From an uncultured Lachnospiraceae bacterium (lineage in GTDB: Bacteria; Bacillota; Clostridia; Lachnospirales; Lachnospiraceae), in assembly GCA_900553355.1 (NCBI GenBank), contig USDK01000020.1, positions 1 to 44,319 on the forward strand: a stretch of 44,319 nt of DNA. The letters run 5' to 3'. Under the pieces are notes generated by a model. That model saw only the letters and a list, made by a program, of their open reading frames with translations. It did no database searches and was not told the DNA's origin. This document shows, one piece after another, positions 30,322 to 39,134 of the stretch; position 1 is the stretch's first letter; each line of letters starts with the position of its first letter. Made by a program: the position numbers and the translations under genes.

Positions 30322-32100
30322 ATGAATTTCTATGATTTTTATACGGGAAAAGAATTTGAAGCACATCAATGGCTCGGCGCCCATCTGACAGGTGATGGCG
30401 CGGTCTTCCGTACCTTTGCTCCTGCCGCATGCGGCATCACGGTATGCCTGCAGGGAAAAGAATATCCGATGCAGAAAGTTTACGACGGGAATTTTTACGA
30501 AGTCTTCATCCCCGGTGTCAGGGAAGGAGATACCTACGAGTACCGGATTTTCCAGAATGACGGCCAGGCCAGAATTCACTGTGATCCTTTCGGATATGGC
30601 ATGGAACTCCGGCCTGCCCACAGGTCTGTAATTCGTGATTTGTCCTCTTATTCCTTCTCCGATCAGGACTGGATGCAAAGACGAGACGAAAAAGTAGATG
30701 ATCCTGTCAATATCTATGAACTACATCTGGGTTCCTGGCGAAAAAAAGGCAGCGGGGAAACCGACTGGTACCGCTACGATGAGATTCCAGAACTTCTGAT
30801 CCCTTATCTGAAAGAAGCCGGATATAACTATATTGAAATCATGCCAATCTGCGAGTACCCCTGTGATGAAAGCTGGGGATACCAGCCTGCAGGATTCTAT
30901 GCTCCTACCAGCAGATATGGTTCTTCCACAGACTTGAAAAAAATGGTTGATCTGTTTCACCAGCATGACATCGGCGTAATCCTCGACTTTGTCCCGGTAC
31001 ATTTTGCTATCGACGACTACGCCCTGGTACACTATGACGGCACAGCACTCTTTGAATATCCTCATTCGGATGTGGGCGTCAGTGAATGGGGCAGCTATAA
31101 TTTCATGCATTCCCGCGGTGAGGTCAGAAGCTTTCTTCAGTCCTGTGCCAACTATTGGCTGGCACAGTATCATTTTGACGGGCTCCGCATGGATGCCATC
31201 AGCCGCATCATCTACTGGCAGGGCGATGAACGACGTGGAGTCAACGGAAACGCCGTTGAGTTTATAAAAGTCATGAACGCCGGACTTAAGCAGAAAAACC
31301 CGGGCTGTCTCCTCATCGCTGAAGATTCCACCGACTATCCCGGCGTCACAAAAGCCATTCCCCAGGGCCTTGGCTTTGACTATAAGTGGGATATGGGATG
31401 GATGCACGATACTCTGAATTTTTTCCGGACCCCTCCCGAAGACAGGCCATCCTGCTATCATAAGCTGACCTTTTCTATGATGTACTTTGCAAATGAAAAA
31501 TACCTGCTTCCTTTTTCTCACGATGAAGTAGTCCACGGAAAGGCCACAATCCTTCAAAAAATGTACGGAGACTATGAGATCAAGTTTCCTCAGGCCCGGG
31601 TCCTGTATCTGTATATGATGCTTCATCCGGGGAAAAAACTGAATTTTATGGGAAATGAATTCGGCCAGTTCCGGGAATGGGATGAAAAAAGGGAACAGGA
31701 CTGGCTTTTACTAAAGTATCCGATCCATGATGCTTTCTATCATTACATGTCCGAACTGAATCACCTGTACCTTTCCCACCCGGCACTGTCTGCTGCAGAT
31801 TATGAGCCAGACGGTTTTTGCTGGCTGGACTGTCATCAGGAAAGCCGATGTATCTACGCCATCCAGAGAACGGGCGGCGATGAGTGTCTGATCGGCATTC
31901 TGAATCTAAGCGGGCAGGTTCAGGAAGACTATCTCCTTCCTGTGCCGTTCTCCCATCCTCCAGTGCTTCTGCTTCATACGGACTGGGAGCGTTTCAATGG
32001 CAGAATCCCGGAAAAGGAGCTGCCATGGCTTATGGAAGAGAATTCCTGCCGTTTTTCTCTTCCGCCTTTTTCCGGGATCCTGTTTGCGGTCACAAAGTGA
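30322..32100 (+). CDS. glgB: 1,4-alpha-glucan branching enzyme
   Basis: About 592 residues; introduces alpha-1,6 branches into glycogen. An N-terminal CBM48 domain (LGAHLTGDGAVFRTFAPAA...) is followed by a GH13 barrel with the conserved regions DFVPVHFA, GLRMDAIS (nucleophile Asp), LIAEDST (acid Glu) and FSHDEVVHGK, and the GH13_9 feature FMGNEFGQFREWDE. It lacks the extra N1 domain of E. coli GlgB, hence the shorter length. ATG at 30322 follows GAGGTATATG; the ATG at 30319 is also possible. No other glg genes are adjacent, so it is a solitary glycogen gene, perhaps under the neighbouring TetR. Confidence 0.96.
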   Translation: MNFYDFYTGKEFEAHQWLGAHLTGDGAVFRTFAPAACGITVCLQGKEYPMQKVYDGNFYEVFIPGVREGDTYEYRIFQNDGQARIHCDPFGYGMELRPAHRSVIRDLSSYSFSDQDWMQRRDEKVDDPVNIYELHLGSWRKKGSGETDWYRYDEIPELLIPYLKEAGYNYIEIMPICEYPCDESWGYQPAGFYAPTSRYGSSTDLKKMVDLFHQHDIGVILDFVPVHFAIDDYALVHYDGTALFEYPHSDVGVSEWGSYNFMHSRGEVRSFLQSCANYWLAQYHFDGLRMDAISRIIYWQGDERRGVNGNAVEFIKVMNAGLKQKNPGCLLIAEDSTDYPGVTKAIPQGLGFDYKWDMGWMHDTLNFFRTPPEDRPSCYHKLTFSMMYFANEKYLLPFSHDEVVHGKATILQKMYGDYEIKFPQARVLYLYMMLHPGKKLNFMGNEFGQFREWDEKREQDWLLLKYPIHDAFYHYMSELNHLYLSHPALSAADYEPDGFCWLDCHQESRCIYAIQRTGGDECLIGILNLSGQVQEDYLLPVPFSHPPVLLLHTDWERFNGRIPEKELPWLMEENSCRFSLPPFSGILFAVTK

Positions 32101-32105
32101 CCTTT
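32088..32105 (+). terminator. short hairpin at the glgB stop codon
   Basis: GGTCAC-AAA-GTGACC followed by TTT; it overlaps the glgB stop codon in the 4-base gap to the convergent helicase gene. Weak but the only candidate terminator. Confidence 0.35.
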
Positions 32106-35100
32106 CATTGTTCTTTTCCTGCATCAGGTTCTGTCTCAAACAGGCTCATCTGATGCCAGGTTTCTACACTCTTCTTTTTCCCGGCGATTTCTTCTTCCAG
32201 AAGTCCGCCGGGAAGATTTCTTAAAAACACCGACATTTCTCCTGATGTAATCAGGATCAGTTCCTCTTTTGCCCTGGTCATTCCTACATAAAACAAACGT
32301 CTCTCTTCTTCCTGATCCAAAGGATGCTCCTCTCTTTCCAACGGAATTGATCCTTCTTCCACACCATAAAGAAAGACGACTGGAAATTCCAGGCCCTTTG
32401 AGCCATGCATCGTCATGATCGTAACTGCGCCAGACACGTATGTCCTTCCTCCGCACCTTTTAATGTCTCCTTCTTCTCCAAGTTCCAGTGCTTCTGTAAA
32501 TTCCGGCATTGAAGGATAAAATACTGCTGCCTGACAAAGCTTCTTCATGTCCGGATCTTCAGAAAGATTCATTTCCTCCATCCAGATTTCCAGAAACTCC
32601 TCTGGTTTCTTTTTCTGATATAACGGACGCATATGTTCCGCCATCTTGCGGACTGCCTCTTTCGCAACAGGATTCCATTCCAGCTTCCAGAAATACTCCG
32701 CGCAGAGTTCCCACGCCGCCTCATCCCCCTCATATTCTATGGATCGGAAAAAGGCCAGACTGTTTTTCACGGTTTCAGCCTTAAGATAATCCTCCCGTCC
32801 CGCGGTAATATAAGGAATGCTCTCCGTTTTCAGGCACTTTTCCACCAGCTCAGCCTGGTGATGGGTACGGCACAGTACAGCGATCTCGTCAAAACTGCGT
32901 ACTTTCTTTCCCTCTCTCTCCCATGCCGTCTGATGGGCTTCCAGCATGCCGATTCCGCCGGCCATCCGATTGATTTCCTTTGCGATAAAAATTCCTTCTG
33001 CCATAGGTCCGGATGTTCTGACGACTCTTACCGGCTCCTGATCTTTGCAGTTTGCATGAAGCCGCCTCTCTTCTATCTTCTCCTGTTTTTCCTCCCCTTC
33101 TGTGATCACGGCAAAGGCTGCGTTCAGAATCTGAGGAGAAGAACGATAATTTTCCCGCAGCCGGATGACCTTCAGTTCCGGTTCCTCCTCTTTTAAATGT
33201 TCAAAGCAGGCTCCGTCTGCTCCCCTGAATCCATAGATTGACTGATCCGGATCCCCGATCACAAACAGCTCTCTTCCTCCCTGGCTCCACAATCTCACCA
33301 GCTGATACTGCACCGGACTGATATCCTGAAATTCATCCACCAGAAGATAGCGGAAGGACTTTTCCCATCCTTCCCGCACACAGCCTTCCCGAATCCGTTC
33401 CACAGTCCGCAGCAAAAGATCATCAAAGTCCAGCATTCCCAGTTCCTGCTTCCTTTTTTCATAGACAGGAAATACCCGCCGGCAGATTTCTGTCCTGCTG
33501 TCGTTCATCTGCACAGATTCAAGATCCACGCCCGACTTTTTATGCGAAACCCATTGTCTGAATTCACTGACACTAATGTCTGCTCCTGTCTGCCGAACCG
33601 CCTCCTGTGCAATTTTCTGCTGCTCAGCTTCACCTGCCAGTATAAACGTCTCTCCCTGATCTTTTAAAAATCTCAGACAAATTCCATGAAATGTTCCGAT
33701 CTGTATCTGACGTACTGTCTGTTTCTTTCCAGTCTGCTGTCTGATCCTTTCCTTCATCTCTTCTGCTGCCTGGTTGGTAAAAGTTACTGCAGTAATCTCC
33801 CCCGGATGGACTCTCCGGTATTCCAGGAGGTAGCGGAGTCTGGAAACCAGGGTTTTCGTCTTTCCAGTCCCAGGCCCTGCCTTTACCGCAATCTTTGCTG
33901 CAGTGCTCAAGACAGCCTCTTCCTGCTCCTTGTTCAGCCCGTATACGCCATCTCTGCCGTTTTTATCTGGCTCTTGCTTTTGTACTTTCTCCTCTTTCCT
34001 CTCATCCGGTGTCTTTTGAGTAGTGCCTCCCTTCTTTTCCTGCGTCTTTCCATTTTCCTCTTCTGCAATGCCAAGTACGCCAAAAAAATCCATCTGTCCT
34101 TCTGTATTCTGAAGCTCATCGGCACTGAACAGGCGGATCACTCCGTACTCTCCGTCAAATCCCGGAATCCGTTCTACCTGTCCCTTTCTCAGCCGTTCAA
34201 TCCCTTCTGCCACACGGGTTCCTGACACACGACGGATTTCCTCTGTCGGAACATTCCTTAAGATTTCAAACTCCGGTCCCAGCTTCTGCAGCATTTCAAA
34301 GTATTCCTGCTGCACTTTTTTACTTGTCGAAGAATGTCCCCTTGAAGCTCCGATCACTTCCGCAAGTGGCACCAGACTCTCAAAGGGCTTTGCTCCTTCC
34401 CGTACATACCCTTCCGGACGGTCAGAAAGTTCTTCCACCCGATGAGATACTCCAATGGTAATCTTTCGGCCGCACACCGGACAGATTCCCTGATATTCCA
34501 CGGTCTCCTGAGGTTTCAGGCACAGTCCGCATTTGCGGTGTCCATCCATGTGATACTTCCCTTCCTCCGGAAAAAACTCGATGGTTCCTTCAAGACCTTT
34601 TCCGGTCTGGACTGCCTCGGAAAGCCCTTCATAAGAAAGCGGCATTTCAAACAGATTGGCTTCCCTGCCAAGCTTTGCCGGAGAATGGGCATCTGAATTG
34701 GATATAAGCTGAAACCGGTCCAGGGCTGATACTCTCCAGTTCATCGGAGGATCAGATGAAAGCCCGGTCTCTACGGCGTGAATATAAGGCGTCAGATCCT
34801 CAAAGCATTCTTCGATCGTATCAAATCCTGAAAATGCTCCAAATAAAGAGAAATGTGGAGTCCATATATGTGCCGGCACATAGACAGCCTGGGGACACAA
34901 CTCCAGCACGATCTCCAGCAGATCATGGCAGTCCAGTCCCAGAATCGGCCTGCCGTCCGAATGGATATTTCCAATCTGCTCCAGTTTTGCAGAGATTCTC
35001 CCGGCATCCTCAAGCGACGGAAGCAGGATCAGGCTGTGAACCTTTCGTACTTTTCCGTTTTTCTTGTAAATCGAGCTGATTTCCCCGGTCACGACAAATC

Positions 35101-35347
35101 TGGGAGGAACTCCCCCGGCTACGGATCCATCCTTGATCAGATATTCCTCCTTTAACCGGTACAGGCCCTCTTCCGCAGGTTCCAGCTTCTCCTTAAGCTC
35201 TTCCCTCCATTTTGGGTGAGTAAAATCCCCTGTCCCGACAATATGGATTCCCTTTCTCCTCGCCCACAGCTCCAGATACTCCGGTGTACAGTCTTTACTC
35301 GTCGCCCTGGAATATCGTGAATGAATATGTAAATCACCGATGTACAT
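32105..35347 (-). CDS. EndoQ-like PHP endonuclease fused to UvrD/Rep-type helicase
   Basis: A 1,080-residue fusion. Residues 1-428 match the TIGR00375/EndoQ family: PHP motif GDLHIHSRYSRATS, metal residues GTGDFTHP, NSDAHSP, and a zinc site CGLC...CPVC (273-292). EndoQ nicks DNA 5' of deaminated or abasic bases. After a charged linker (429-468) comes a superfamily 1A helicase: Walker A GPGTGKT (491-497), TFTNQAAEEM, LLVDEFQD, GDPDQSIYGFRGAD, LRENYRS, TMHGSKGLEF and VGMTRAKEEL. Two motifs like the sliding-clamp box QL(S/D)LF occur, QMDFF (418-422) at the end of the EndoQ part and QMSLF (1066-1070) near the C-terminus. Probably a repair enzyme coupling nicking to unwinding at the fork. Start ATG at 35347 follows AGAGAGGTGGAAGA. 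Confidence 0.93.
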   Translation of the reverse strand: MYIGDLHIHSRYSRATSKDCTPEYLELWARRKGIHIVGTGDFTHPKWREELKEKLEPAEEGLYRLKEEYLIKDGSVAGGVPPRFVVTGEISSIYKKNGKVRKVHSLILLPSLEDAGRISAKLEQIGNIHSDGRPILGLDCHDLLEIVLELCPQAVYVPAHIWTPHFSLFGAFSGFDTIEECFEDLTPYIHAVETGLSSDPPMNWRVSALDRFQLISNSDAHSPAKLGREANLFEMPLSYEGLSEAVQTGKGLEGTIEFFPEEGKYHMDGHRKCGLCLKPQETVEYQGICPVCGRKITIGVSHRVEELSDRPEGYVREGAKPFESLVPLAEVIGASRGHSSTSKKVQQEYFEMLQKLGPEFEILRNVPTEEIRRVSGTRVAEGIERLRKGQVERIPGFDGEYGVIRLFSADELQNTEGQMDFFGVLGIAEEENGKTQEKKGGTTQKTPDERKEEKVQKQEPDKNGRDGVYGLNKEQEEAVLSTAAKIAVKAGPGTGKTKTLVSRLRYLLEYRRVHPGEITAVTFTNQAAEEMKERIRQQTGKKQTVRQIQIGTFHGICLRFLKDQGETFILAGEAEQQKIAQEAVRQTGADISVSEFRQWVSHKKSGVDLESVQMNDSRTEICRRVFPVYEKRKQELGMLDFDDLLLRTVERIREGCVREGWEKSFRYLLVDEFQDISPVQYQLVRLWSQGGRELFVIGDPDQSIYGFRGADGACFEHLKEEEPELKVIRLRENYRSSPQILNAAFAVITEGEEKQEKIEERRLHANCKDQEPVRVVRTSGPMAEGIFIAKEINRMAGGIGMLEAHQTAWEREGKKVRSFDEIAVLCRTHHQAELVEKCLKTESIPYITAGREDYLKAETVKNSLAFFRSIEYEGDEAAWELCAEYFWKLEWNPVAKEAVRKMAEHMRPLYQKKKPEEFLEIWMEEMNLSEDPDMKKLCQAAVFYPSMPEFTEALELGEEGDIKRCGGRTYVSGAVTIMTMHGSKGLEFPVVFLYGVEEGSIPLEREEHPLDQEEERRLFYVGMTRAKEELILITSGEMSVFLRNLPGGLLEEEIAGKKKSVETWHQMSLFETEPDAGKEQ

Positions 35348-35444
35348 TCTTCCACCTCTCTCCGAAACTTTTCTCAAAAATTATAACAAAAAAAGAAAAG
35401 CCTCTCAAGCGCGGCAATTTTCTCTACTTTTTTTCGATTAACAA

Positions 35445-35474
35445 TTGACAATCCTACCGTATATGTGGTATAAA
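35445..35474 (+). promoter_or_regulatory. tRNA-Trp promoter
   Basis: TTGACA (35445-35450), 18 bases, TATAAA (35469-35474), 24 bases before the tRNA. Confidence 0.75.
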
Positions 35475-35497
35475 TATCTAGTGCGACAAGCACATAC

Positions 35498-35568
35498 AGG
35501 GGATTGGTCAAGTGGTATGATAGGGGTCTCCAAAACCTTTGGCGGGAGTTCGATTCTCTCATCCCCTG
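35498..35568 (+). tRNA. tRNA-Trp (CCA anticodon)
   Basis: A full cloverleaf of 71 bases can be drawn: acceptor AGGGGAT/ATCCCCT, D stem GTCA/TGAT, anticodon stem GGGGT/ACCTT with loop CTCCAAA (anticodon CCA), T stem GGGAG/CTCTC with loop TTCGATT, discriminator G. CCA is not encoded (CT follows). Own promoter and terminator. Confidence 0.97.
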
Positions 35569-35575
35569 CTATTAA

Positions 35576-35620
35576 AGAGCCAGAATGCTTGAAAATAAGC
35601 GTTTCTGGCTCTTTTGTTTT
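35576..35620 (+). terminator. rho-independent terminator of the tRNA-Trp gene
   Basis: AGAGCCAGAA ... TTCTGGCTCT stem with inner GCTT/AAGC, followed by TTTGTTTT. Confidence 0.9.
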
Positions 35621-35668
35621 ATCCGGAAAATCAAAGGGTATCAACAATTGATTGTAAGATTATCTATT

Positions 35669-36778
35669 TTAAAGAACAATCTCCATCACCGCTACTGCGT
35701 GTTCTGCCAGCCACTGCGGCAGCTGAGGCGCAAAGTTTTCATCGTACAGCTTCTCCCACATTTCCTCCCATTCTGCATCCGAAACATCTGAAACATCAAG
35801 AGAATACACCGTAATCTTTGACAGATCATATCCTTCCGTGGGAAACATCCCCACTTTATCATCGATCAGTTTCCCTGAACCGTCCAGCATCACCGACTGT
35901 ATCGAATCAAATCTTTCAAATCCAGGCTGCACCTTGCTCTCATCATATACATAATTGATGGTTACTTCATAGGGCGTCATAACAATCTCTGAGATTCCAT
36001 TTCCATTTGGTTCATACTGATCCACCTTTACCGTCTTTGTCTCGGCATCTGATTTATGCACCTCATTAGAAAATGTCCACTCTCCGCCATCTGTCAACGC
36101 CTCCCTGGAAGTTCCTTCTTTGGCAAAATATGAAATTCCACTGACTTTCATATCCCAGTTAAAAGAATCCGGCACCTCATACTCAGCAAACGGATACACT
36201 ACAAAGCTGATGCGGAACATACCAATAAAAGTATGATCATCTTCAAATTCTCCTTTTACCTCCAGATATCCATATTCGCTGTTATCTACTGTATGATCGA
36301 TAAAGTCTACCCGATTATCTGCCGACAAAAACAGTCGGCTGCCATAATCTTCTCCAAACGTCTGCGACATCTGAAGTGCCTGTTCCGGGAATCCTTCCTC
36401 AGATTCGATCATAACAGAAACATTCATCGACTGATCTGTACACACAATTTCTGATAATGTCATCTTGATTCCTTCTGATTCACTTACTGTATTTCCCACA
36501 AGCGAATCAGCCTTGGCGCTATAATCTCCAGGATACTGCTGTTCGTCCTGTACTCTTTCAAAAATATGTCCGATCAGAGGCAGTTCTGCCGCCAATGTCG
36601 GATGTGAAATGCATACCATAACCACAACAGCCACCGCTGCTGCCGTCGCTCCACACCAGCGCACAATGCGATAGGCTCTCTTCCTTTTATACTCTTGTTT
36701 TACCGAGTCCATACTTTGGGAAATGACCTTCTGAAGCTCCTCTTCCGGAATTTCAATATGATCAAAATTAATCTGCAT
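35669..36778 (-). CDS. DUF4179-domain anti-sigma factor
   Basis: A 369-residue single-span membrane protein. The cytoplasmic N-terminus (1-38, with MDSVKQEYKRKRAYR) would hold the sigma factor, a transmembrane helix lies at 43-60 (ATAAAVAVVVMVCISHP), and residues 62-369 are extracellular with the DUF4179 start PLIGHIFERVQD. This fits anti-sigma factors paired with ECF sigma genes in Firmicutes. Its ATG lies inside the end of the sigma gene (11-base overlap) behind AAGGAGGACTATTTTT, so expression is coupled. Extracellular signal unknown. Confidence 0.88.
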   Translation of the reverse strand: MQINFDHIEIPEEELQKVISQSMDSVKQEYKRKRAYRIVRWCGATAAAVAVVVMVCISHPTLAAELPLIGHIFERVQDEQQYPGDYSAKADSLVGNTVSESEGIKMTLSEIVCTDQSMNVSVMIESEEGFPEQALQMSQTFGEDYGSRLFLSADNRVDFIDHTVDNSEYGYLEVKGEFEDDHTFIGMFRISFVVYPFAEYEVPDSFNWDMKVSGISYFAKEGTSREALTDGGEWTFSNEVHKSDAETKTVKVDQYEPNGNGISEIVMTPYEVTINYVYDESKVQPGFERFDSIQSVMLDGSGKLIDDKVGMFPTEGYDLSKITVYSLDVSDVSDAEWEEMWEKLYDENFAPQLPQWLAEHAVAVMEIVL

Positions 36779-37310
36779 AAAAATAGTCCTCCTTCAGAAT
36801 TTTTTTCAGCTCACTCCGCCCTCTGCTCAAGCAGGCTTTGACAGTCCCTTCCGGATTTCCTGTCACATACGAAATTTCCTTAACAGAAAGTCCGCTGAAA
36901 TACTTCAGTATGACAGGAATCTGATATTTGTCCGGAATCCTGCGGATCGCTTCCTCCAGATCGCATTTCTCCTCGATTGAAATACCTCTCGGTTTTTCAG
37001 GCGCCTGGACGTCCGAAATGTCGACGCAGTACAATGTCTTCTTCTTTTCATCCCTGGCCAGATTGATGAGGATCTTTGTCAGCCAGGTCTTAAACCACTC
37101 CGGATGCCTCAGTCTGTGAATATTCTGATAGCCTTTCAGCACTACAGACCCAACCAGATCCAGTGCATCCTCCTGATTCCTCATATAGAGAAATGCCATT
37201 TTATACAGATATTCCTGATGCTCGGATATCAGCCTGCCATAAGCGTCTGGATTTCCGCGGACTGCCTTCTTTACAAGATGCAGACACTCCTTATTTTGCT
37301 GCTCACTCAT
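36768..37310 (-). CDS. ECF-type RNA polymerase sigma factor
   Basis: A 180-residue sigma-70 family factor with region 2 (YGRLISEHQEYLYKMAFLYMRNQEDALDLVGSVVLKGYQNIHRL, 22-66) and region 4 (AIRRIPDKYQIPVILKYFSGLSVKEISYVTGNPEGTVKACLSRGRSELKKIL). ATG at 37310 follows AAAGGAGAAACA; a 42-residue upstream reading crosses the promoter and is rejected. Overlaps the anti-sigma gene. An ECF-style promoter (37359-37386) suggests it turns on its own gene. Confidence 0.93.
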   Translation of the reverse strand: MSEQQNKECLHLVKKAVRGNPDAYGRLISEHQEYLYKMAFLYMRNQEDALDLVGSVVLKGYQNIHRLRHPEWFKTWLTKILINLARDEKKKTLYCVDISDVQAPEKPRGISIEEKCDLEEAIRRIPDKYQIPVILKYFSGLSVKEISYVTGNPEGTVKACLSRGRSELKKILKEDYFYAD

Positions 37311-37358
37311 TGTTTCTCCTTTCAGAAAAAAGGCCTTTTTCCTTTCTGCTACACTGGT

Positions 37359-37386
37359 TAGACGATATATAGGTGCATCAGGTTGC
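37359..37386 (-). promoter_or_regulatory. ECF-sigma-type promoter of the sigma/anti-sigma operon
   Basis: Minus strand GCAACC (37386-37381), 16 bases, CGTCTA (37364-37359). This fits the ECF pattern GGAACC-N16-CGTC and lacks a sigma-A box, as expected for autoregulation. Confidence 0.7.
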
Positions 37387-37401
37387 AAAAATATGAAATT
37401 T

Positions 37402-38211
37402 TTATAATTCAATTCGCTCCAGATCTTCTGGGACAATCAAATTTCCATGATAATACCGGCGTCCTTCTTCTGTATACAGCTTTTTGCGGTCTTTCAGATT
37501 CCGGTCTTCCGTATGATAAAGAATCAGATTCTTTGCGCCCAGCTTCTCTCCATCTTCACACGCCTCCTTTACAGTTGCATGATGTTTCTCATAAGGCCTG
37601 TAGATCTCTCGGTCCCGGTAAAGACAGAAGGCCTCATGGAGGAGCCAGTCTGTTTCCTTGGCATAAGGTTCTTCATAGTCACAGTAAGGCTCGTCCCCAA
37701 GGAAAGTAAGTTTCCTGCCGTTTTTCAGCCGCAGGGTAAATCCGAACTGCTTCGCCTTCGTGGACTGAATATCAAAAAAGCAAACGTCATATCCCAGAAT
37801 CCGATATACTTCTCCATCTTCTACTGTCCTAAAAAAGATCTGTTCGCCGATCATTTTATAAAACTTCTTCTGGACTGTCAGCTTCGTAATCGTAAGGATG
37901 GTATCCACCAGCTCTTCATGGCAGTAGATATTCAGATTCCCTTCATATTGTCCCTTCTTCATCTTCGTGGCGATCATCCGGATCAGCCAGATCAGTCCCA
38001 GTAGATGATCGGTGTGCTCATGGCTGATAAAAATATCATGGATCGTCTCCATGGGGATGCCTGCCTTTTCAAGCTGAGTCATGATCCCATTTCCTCCTCC
38101 GGTATCTACCAGAAAATATTCCTCCCCTGTCTGAATTGCAAAACAGGTATTAAAACACCTGGTAACCGTGGCATTGCCGGTTCCGAGCAGGATTAAAGTT
38201 TCCTTCTCCAT
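37402..38211 (-). CDS. MBL-fold metallo-hydrolase, RNase Z-like
   Basis: A 269-residue metallo-beta-lactamase-fold protein. Metal motif HEHTDHLLG, then GDEPY (bridging Asp), LLHEAF and HHATVKEACEDGEKLGAKNLILYHTED, an RNase Z-like C-terminal histidine region. The start LILLGTGNATVTRCFNTCFAI also matches RNase Z-like proteins. It lacks the clear exosite arm of tRNase Z, so it may be another phosphodiesterase; substrate unknown. ATG at 38211 follows AAGGAGGACAAAGGG. A terminator stands upstream (38233-38271), so it has its own, unseen, promoter or depends on readthrough. Confidence 0.9.
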   Translation of the reverse strand: MEKETLILLGTGNATVTRCFNTCFAIQTGEEYFLVDTGGGNGIMTQLEKAGIPMETIHDIFISHEHTDHLLGLIWLIRMIATKMKKGQYEGNLNIYCHEELVDTILTITKLTVQKKFYKMIGEQIFFRTVEDGEVYRILGYDVCFFDIQSTKAKQFGFTLRLKNGRKLTFLGDEPYCDYEEPYAKETDWLLHEAFCLYRDREIYRPYEKHHATVKEACEDGEKLGAKNLILYHTEDRNLKDRKKLYTEEGRRYYHGNLIVPEDLERIEL

Positions 38212-38232
38212 CCCTTTGTCCTCCTTTTTATG

Positions 38233-38271
38233 AAAAAAGTCACTATCTTACCTCTGTAATATAGTGACTTT
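38233..38271 (-). terminator. terminator after the ECF S-component gene
   Basis: 11-bp stem AAAGTCACTAT (38261-38271 side) / ATAGTGACTTT with a 14-base loop, followed on the minus strand by further T. Confidence 0.85.
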
Positions 38272-38298
38272 ATCATTTTCTATTTCATAACACTATTT

Positions 38299-38958
38299 CT
38301 AGCGCGCCTTCGCTGCACTGCCTTCTGCCCCGATATTCATCTTCCGGAATACTCCCACCAGCACCTTTCCAAGTGCAAGTACCAGAATCGCCGCTGCTGC
38401 CGCTTCCGGGATGCCGGATGCAGTGATGGTTCCCATGATCAGCCCCCAGACTGCCGTAACGCCTACATTCTGTGCCTCGGCATACTGCTGGGCAAACAGA
38501 AAGTATATACTTCCCATGACGGTGACTGTATTCACCATGGATCCTACAAATCCAACAACCGGAAGTGCAATTACCTGACTTACTCTTAACTTCTTAAGAA
38601 GTATCCAGAGCCATCCGGCTGCCACCCCGATCAGGATCCTGCATCCTACGGAGATCCAGACTGCCTTCAATGCCCCGGGAATCCCTGTCGTACTCATAAA
38701 CGGTGAAAATGCAAAGGATAAGAGGGTTGGTGCCATCGTGTTGCTGATCAGCGAACAGATTCCGAATACTCCGCCCAGGATTGCCCCGGCAGATGGTCCT
38801 AAGAGAATCGCGCCAATGATGACTGGAATATGTACAGTTGTCGCCTTAATCACCGGCAGCTGAATCATGCCAAGCGGTGTATTCGCCAGCACGATGACGA
38901 TTGCTGCCATAAGTGCAACACTGACCATCCAGCGTGTGTCGTGTTTCTTCGTCTTCAT
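38299..38958 (-). CDS. ECF transporter S component, candidate pantothenate carrier
   Basis: A 219-residue membrane protein with six hydrophobic segments. The pattern MVSVALMAAIVIVLANTPLG and IKATTVHIPVIIGAILLGPSAG is typical of group II ECF S components. It is divergent from coaBC, whose enzyme uses 4'-phosphopantothenate; similar neighbourhoods led to PanT predictions in other Firmicutes. I infer pantothenate as substrate. It has no ATPase of its own and must share EcfA1/A2/T (8143-10654). ATG at 38958 follows AAGGAGGAATTGAATA. Promoter TTGCCT-17-TATAAT at 39019-39047. Confidence 0.88.
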   Translation of the reverse strand: MKTKKHDTRWMVSVALMAAIVIVLANTPLGMIQLPVIKATTVHIPVIIGAILLGPSAGAILGGVFGICSLISNTMAPTLLSFAFSPFMSTTGIPGALKAVWISVGCRILIGVAAGWLWILLKKLRVSQVIALPVVGFVGSMVNTVTVMGSIYFLFAQQYAEAQNVGVTAVWGLIMGTITASGIPEAAAAAILVLALGKVLVGVFRKMNIGAEGSAAKAR

Positions 38959-39018
38959 TATTCAATTCCTCCTTGTTATCATTCCTGCTCATGCAGGATA
39001 CAATACAATTACGGTGAC

Positions 39019-39047
39019 ATTATAGCACCCTGACATTGCATAGGCAA
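39019..39047 (-). promoter_or_regulatory. promoter of the ECF S-component gene
   Basis: Minus strand TTGCCT (39047-39042), 17 bases, TATAAT (39024-39019). The leader contains a small hairpin (ATCCTGC-ATGA-GCAGGAT-like) just before the ribosome site. Confidence 0.75.
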
Positions 39048-39069
39048 GCTTTATTTTACTTCCTGATTC

Positions 39070-39098
39070 TTGCAAGTTTCCAGCAAACACGGTATAGT
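39070..39098 (+). promoter_or_regulatory. coaBC promoter
   Basis: TTGCAA (39070-39075), 17 bases, TATAGT (39093-39098), 37 bases before the ATG. Back-to-back with the S-component promoter. Confidence 0.7.
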
Positions 39099-39134
39099 GA
39101 AAAAAAGATATTATTTCATGTTGAGAAAGGCTGA

